This document shows, piece after piece, positions 60,881 to 64,000 of a DNA stretch of 64,000 bases; the stretch's first letter is position 1, and each line of letters begins with the position of its first letter. A program made the translations under genes and the position numbers. The notes beneath the pieces were generated by a model. It was not told where the DNA came from. It searched no databases and saw only the letters and a list, made by a program, of their open reading frames with translations. The stretch is taken from assembly GCF_003667545.1 (NCBI RefSeq), contig NZ_RCUV01000011.1, positions 1 to 64,000 on the forward strand. The letters run 5' to 3'. Source of the stretch: Mycetocola manganoxydans. GTDB taxonomy: Bacteria > Actinomycetota > Actinomycetes > Actinomycetales > Microbacteriaceae.

Positions 60881-62580
60881 CCACCCTCGTTACAGAGATC
60901 CGTACGGATGCCGTCGGCGTCGCTCCCACAGGCGACCCCCGTCTTTCCGTCCACAACCTTCACGTGGGCTTCACTCGCGGAGGGGCGTTCCACGAGGTCG
61001 TGAAGGATGTTTCATTCGACCTCCACGCCGGGCAATGCATCGCGATCGTTGGGGAATCCGGGTCGGGTAAGAGCGTCACCGCTCGGTCGATCGTCGGCCT
61101 GACCGGCCGGAACGCCACGGTCGAATCCGCCACGATCAGCCTCGACGGTGAAGACCTCACCACGGTCGGAGAGAAACGCTGGCGGGAGATTCGTGGGCGC
61201 CGGATCGGCTTCATCCTGCAGGATGCTCTCGTCTCACTCGACCCGCTGCGGCCGGTCGGCAAGGAGATCGAGGAAGCTCTTAAGCTTCACGGCTGGGGTG
61301 ACCGCTCGAGCCGCAAACGCAAGGTGATCGAACTGCTCGACTCGGTCGGTGTTCCCCACCCCGAGCTGCGTGCACGCCAGCGACCGGATGAGCTCTCGGG
61401 AGGTCTCCGCCAGCGGGCGCTCATCGCATCCGCTCTCGCTCTCGATCCCGAAATCATCATCGCCGACGAACCCACGACGGCGCTCGACGTGACCGTGCAG
61501 GCGCAAGTGCTGTCGCTGCTCGACGACACGAAGAGTCGCGGGGTGTCGATCATCCTGATCAGCCACGACCTCTCGGTTGTTGCGCACCTCGCCGACCACA
61601 TTCTCGTGATGAAGGGGGGAGTGGTGGTGGAGAGCGGGCCGGCGCAGCAGGTGCTCACGCGACCAGAACACGAATACACGAAAAGCCTCATCGGTGCCGT
61701 CCCCAGTGAGCACACCCGCGGTCGACGACTCGGACCCGAGCTCGACATCGTCGCCACCGCGCATCCGACCCGATTTGCCGAGGAGTTCGCCGACTACACC
61801 GGCCCCGTGCTCGAGGCGAGAAACCTTGTGAAACGGTTCCGGTCGCCGGATGGAAGCGTCTCGACCGCAGTGAACGACGTGTCGTTCGAGCTTCAGCCGG
61901 GAACGACGCTCGGCATCGTGGGGGAGTCCGGCTCGGGCAAGAGCACCACCGCGCGAATCGCGCTCGCTCTCACCGGTGCCGATGAAGGGTCTGTGACGTT
62001 GCTCGGGCGGGAGTGGTCGTCGATTCGGGAGAGCCAACGACGCCCGCTGCGCAAGCGGATCTCGGTGGTCTACCAGGACCCGCTCAGTTCGTTCGATCCG
62101 CGCTGGAACACCGAACGCATCCTGCTCGACGCGGTCACCGACGAAGAGCCCAGCACGCTCGCCGAGAAGAAGGCGCGCGTGCGTGAGCTCCTTGCTCAGG
62201 TCGGGCTGACGGATGCTGTTCTGCCGCGTTTTCCGCTACAACTGTCGGGCGGTCAGCGTCAGCGGGTCGCGATCGCCCGCGCGTTGGCGCCATCGCCATC
62301 GGTGATCGTGCTCGACGAAGCGGTGTCGGCGCTCGACGTATCGATCCAGGCGCAGATCCTCGATTTGCTCGTCGAGCTGCAGAAGCAGATCGGCCTCAGC
62401 TACCTGTTCATCTCCCACGATCTGGGAGTGATCAGCCACATCAGCGACACCGTGCTCGTCATGAAGGACGGCGCCGTGGTGGAACGCGGAACCGCCGATG
62501 ACGTGTTCAACCGCCCGCAGCATCCGTACACCCAGCAGCTCGTCGGTTCACTGCCGACCCTCGACCAGGAGATCCCATGA
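60877..62580 (+). CDS. Fused two-domain ABC ATPase (DppD-DppF type)
   Basis: A 567-residue protein made of two complete nucleotide-binding domains joined in one chain. Walker A motifs GESGSGKS are at 59-66 and 349-356; signature motifs are ELSGGLRQR and QLSGGQRQR; both have the Walker B aspartate plus Glu. In most importers of this type the two ATPases are separate genes; fused forms are common in Actinobacteria and Rhizobiales. It overlaps both neighbours by four bases. Confidence 0.95.
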   Translation: MTTLVTEIRTDAVGVAPTGDPRLSVHNLHVGFTRGGAFHEVVKDVSFDLHAGQCIAIVGESGSGKSVTARSIVGLTGRNATVESATISLDGEDLTTVGEKRWREIRGRRIGFILQDALVSLDPLRPVGKEIEEALKLHGWGDRSSRKRKVIELLDSVGVPHPELRARQRPDELSGGLRQRALIASALALDPEIIIADEPTTALDVTVQAQVLSLLDDTKSRGVSIILISHDLSVVAHLADHILVMKGGVVVESGPAQQVLTRPEHEYTKSLIGAVPSEHTRGRRLGPELDIVATAHPTRFAEEFADYTGPVLEARNLVKRFRSPDGSVSTAVNDVSFELQPGTTLGIVGESGSGKSTTARIALALTGADEGSVTLLGREWSSIRESQRRPLRKRISVVYQDPLSSFDPRWNTERILLDAVTDEEPSTLAEKKARVRELLAQVGLTDAVLPRFPLQLSGGQRQRVAIARALAPSPSVIVLDEAVSALDVSIQAQILDLLVELQKQIGLSYLFISHDLGVISHISDTVLVMKDGAVVERGTADDVFNRPQHPYTQQLVGSLPTLDQEIP

Positions 62581-63974
62581 CCACACCACTTCACTTCAAC
62601 GCGTTCGTGATGAACACCGGATCGCACATTCACCACGGCCAGTGGCGCCGCCCGGATGCCCGGCAGACCGAGTTCAACGACGTGCAGACCTGGATCCACC
62701 TCGCAAAACTGCTCGAGGCCGCCAAGTTCGACGCGATGTTCTTCGCCGACGTCACCGGGTTGTACGGGGATTCGGATGCCGACTTCGACGTCTACGTGCA
62801 CGAGGGCCTGCAGATTCCGAGCAACGACCCGACCGTGCTGCTGAGCGCGCTCGCGGTCAACACCGAGCATCTCGGACTCGCGTTGACCTCCAACGTCGTG
62901 CAGAGCCATCCGTTCCACTTCGCGCGGCAGGTATCGACGCTCGACCACATCTCGAACGGCCGGATCGCATGGAACGTCGTCACCGGGATGCAGAACAACG
63001 GCGCGCGGAACTTCGGCCAGGCACAGCTCACCGACCACAACGAGCGGTATGAGTGGGCAGAAGAGTACGTCGACGTCACCTACAAGCTGTGGGAGGGCTC
63101 GTGGGACGAGGGCGCGCTGCTCAAGGACAAGGAAGGATCGTCGTTCTCGGACCCGTCCAAGATTCACAAGATCTACCACGAGGGCAAGCGGTACAGCGTG
63201 GAAGGGCCACACCTTCCATCGCCATCGCCGCAGCGCACACCGGTGCTCTACCAGGCCGGGTCATCGGCATCCGGTCGGGGCTTCGCCGCACGCAACGCCG
63301 AAGCGGTCTTTCTCATCGCACCGAGCCCGGCCGTCGCTGCCGAGCAGATCTCGGAGACGCGGGCGCTCGCCGTTTCGCACGGCCGGAACGCCGACGACAT
63401 CAAGTTCTTCCAGGGCCTCAGCTTCGTCATCGGAGACACCGAAGAAGAGGCACAGGCCAAAGCGCTCGAGTATGAGAAGTACGTGAGCGTCGACGGATAC
63501 CTCGCGCACATGGCCGTGGTCGACAAGACCGGGCGCGTCTATGACCCGTCGACACCGCTCAAGGACGTCGACACCAACGGAGCCCGCGGATTTCTCGAGT
63601 GGACCTCGCGCTACATCACCGACAGGGAACCCGTGGTTGGCGACCTCGGAATCCTGCAGGCGCGCAACACGCGCATTGTGGGAACGCCCGAGTCGATCGC
63701 CGACCAGATCGAAGTGTGGCAGGCGGCCGGGATCGACGGCGTCAACGTGATCAACTGGGTGATCCCCGGGTCGTTCGAGGAGTTCGCAGACAAGGTACTG
63801 CCGGTGCTTCGCGCCCGCGGTCTCGCCCAGTCGTCGTATGCGGAAGGTCCGCTGCGGCAGAAGCTGTTCGGATCGCCTCGGCTCAACGAGCGGCACCCGG
63901 CGGCGAAGTACCGTGGGGCATTCGCGACGAATGCTGATGTCGTCGAGCAGTCGGAGCCGCAACTGGTTGAGTAG
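62577..63974 (+). CDS. LLM-class flavin-dependent monooxygenase (NtaA/SnaA/DszA family)
   Basis: A 465-residue two-component-type flavin monooxygenase. Marks of the NtaA/SnaA/DszA/EmoA group are MFFADVTGLYG, SNDPTVLL, HISNGRIAWNVVTG, QAGSSASGRGFAARNAEAVF and the C-terminal VNVINWVIPGSFEEF. These enzymes take reduced FMN from a separate reductase to oxidise or cleave chelators, sulfur heterocycles or sulfonates. The start overlaps the ATPase gene by ATGA, so it is the last translated gene of the importer operon. The stop TAG is within a GGTTGAGTAG word. The required flavin reductase is not in the window. Confidence 0.93.
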   Translation: MTTPLHFNAFVMNTGSHIHHGQWRRPDARQTEFNDVQTWIHLAKLLEAAKFDAMFFADVTGLYGDSDADFDVYVHEGLQIPSNDPTVLLSALAVNTEHLGLALTSNVVQSHPFHFARQVSTLDHISNGRIAWNVVTGMQNNGARNFGQAQLTDHNERYEWAEEYVDVTYKLWEGSWDEGALLKDKEGSSFSDPSKIHKIYHEGKRYSVEGPHLPSPSPQRTPVLYQAGSSASGRGFAARNAEAVFLIAPSPAVAAEQISETRALAVSHGRNADDIKFFQGLSFVIGDTEEEAQAKALEYEKYVSVDGYLAHMAVVDKTGRVYDPSTPLKDVDTNGARGFLEWTSRYITDREPVVGDLGILQARNTRIVGTPESIADQIEVWQAAGIDGVNVINWVIPGSFEEFADKVLPVLRARGLAQSSYAEGPLRQKLFGSPRLNERHPAAKYRGAFATNADVVEQSEPQLVE

Positions 63975-64000
63975 CGGAGGGCGCGGTCAGTAGCCTTCTC

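Noticed and set aside
1-64000. Prophage, genomic island or plasmid segment
   Set aside because: No integrase, transposase, tRNA-linked direct repeat or drop in GC over a gene-sized region; only short intergenic elements are unusual.

Overview
The window is high-GC chromosomal DNA from an actinobacterium, most likely family Microbacteriaceae. This rests on the gene order at the left edge (parB tail, D-Ala-D-Ala ligase, aminotransferase, trxA, trxB, murJ and a DUF6049 protein, an arrangement found close to oriC), on the protein families, and on the very frequent heptamer GGATGCC/GGCATCC. No rRNA, tRNA, CRISPR array, insertion sequence, phage gene or recombinase was seen.

Layout. 1-8.4 kb: end of parB, then a leftward block of cell-wall and redox genes (ddl, aminotransferase, trxA, trxB, murJ, DUF6049 protein, GIY-YIG protein). 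8.5-15 kb: housekeeping genes (C4 zinc-finger protein, Nudix hydrolase, RecQ-like helicase with a phosphoribosyltransferase-like tail, YccF protein, N5-type methyltransferase, bifunctional nuclease). 15.1-18.8 kb: a sugar ABC importer with two permeases on the plus strand and its binding lipoprotein convergent to them, with no ATPase gene. 19-29.8 kb: mixed enzymes, including a Stealth-type sugar-phosphate transferase, a divergent MarR/oxidoreductase pair with a clear operator, an AlkD-like protein, a DJ-1/PfpI protein, two PPOX-fold flavoproteins and a lipase-maturation-factor-like membrane protein. 30-37 kb: CYTH-CHAD protein, NhaA, a PepSY protein and a two-component system whose sensor loop is packed with aspartate. 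37.4-42.3 kb: J-domain/NERD-like protein, LacI regulator with a fucose-isomerase-like enzyme, and a NERD protein. 42.4-56.4 kb: IclR, NTF2-like, SPFH/flotillin, lactate dehydrogenase, a membrane protein/HTH/dehydrogenase operon, VOC protein, 2-oxoglutarate oxygenase, SHOCT protein, zinc alcohol dehydrogenase with a divergent TetR, VanZ, a toroid-fold protein and a GyrI-like protein. 57.3-64 kb: a tightly coupled five-gene operon for a peptide/nickel-type ABC importer ending in an LLM-class flavin monooxygenase, probably for uptake and oxidative breakdown of one organic compound.

The most unusual content is between genes. At least five families of dispersed palindromic elements recur with the same length within each family (60, 65, 58, 67 and 67 bp), together with a degenerate tandem array and short TTGAGCTTGTCGAA-type repeats, some of which supply the stop codons of neighbouring genes. 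Several genes lack a Shine-Dalgarno sequence and instead have a -10-like hexamer about six bases before the start codon, as expected for leaderless mRNAs. All assignments were made by reading the sequence; no database search was run.
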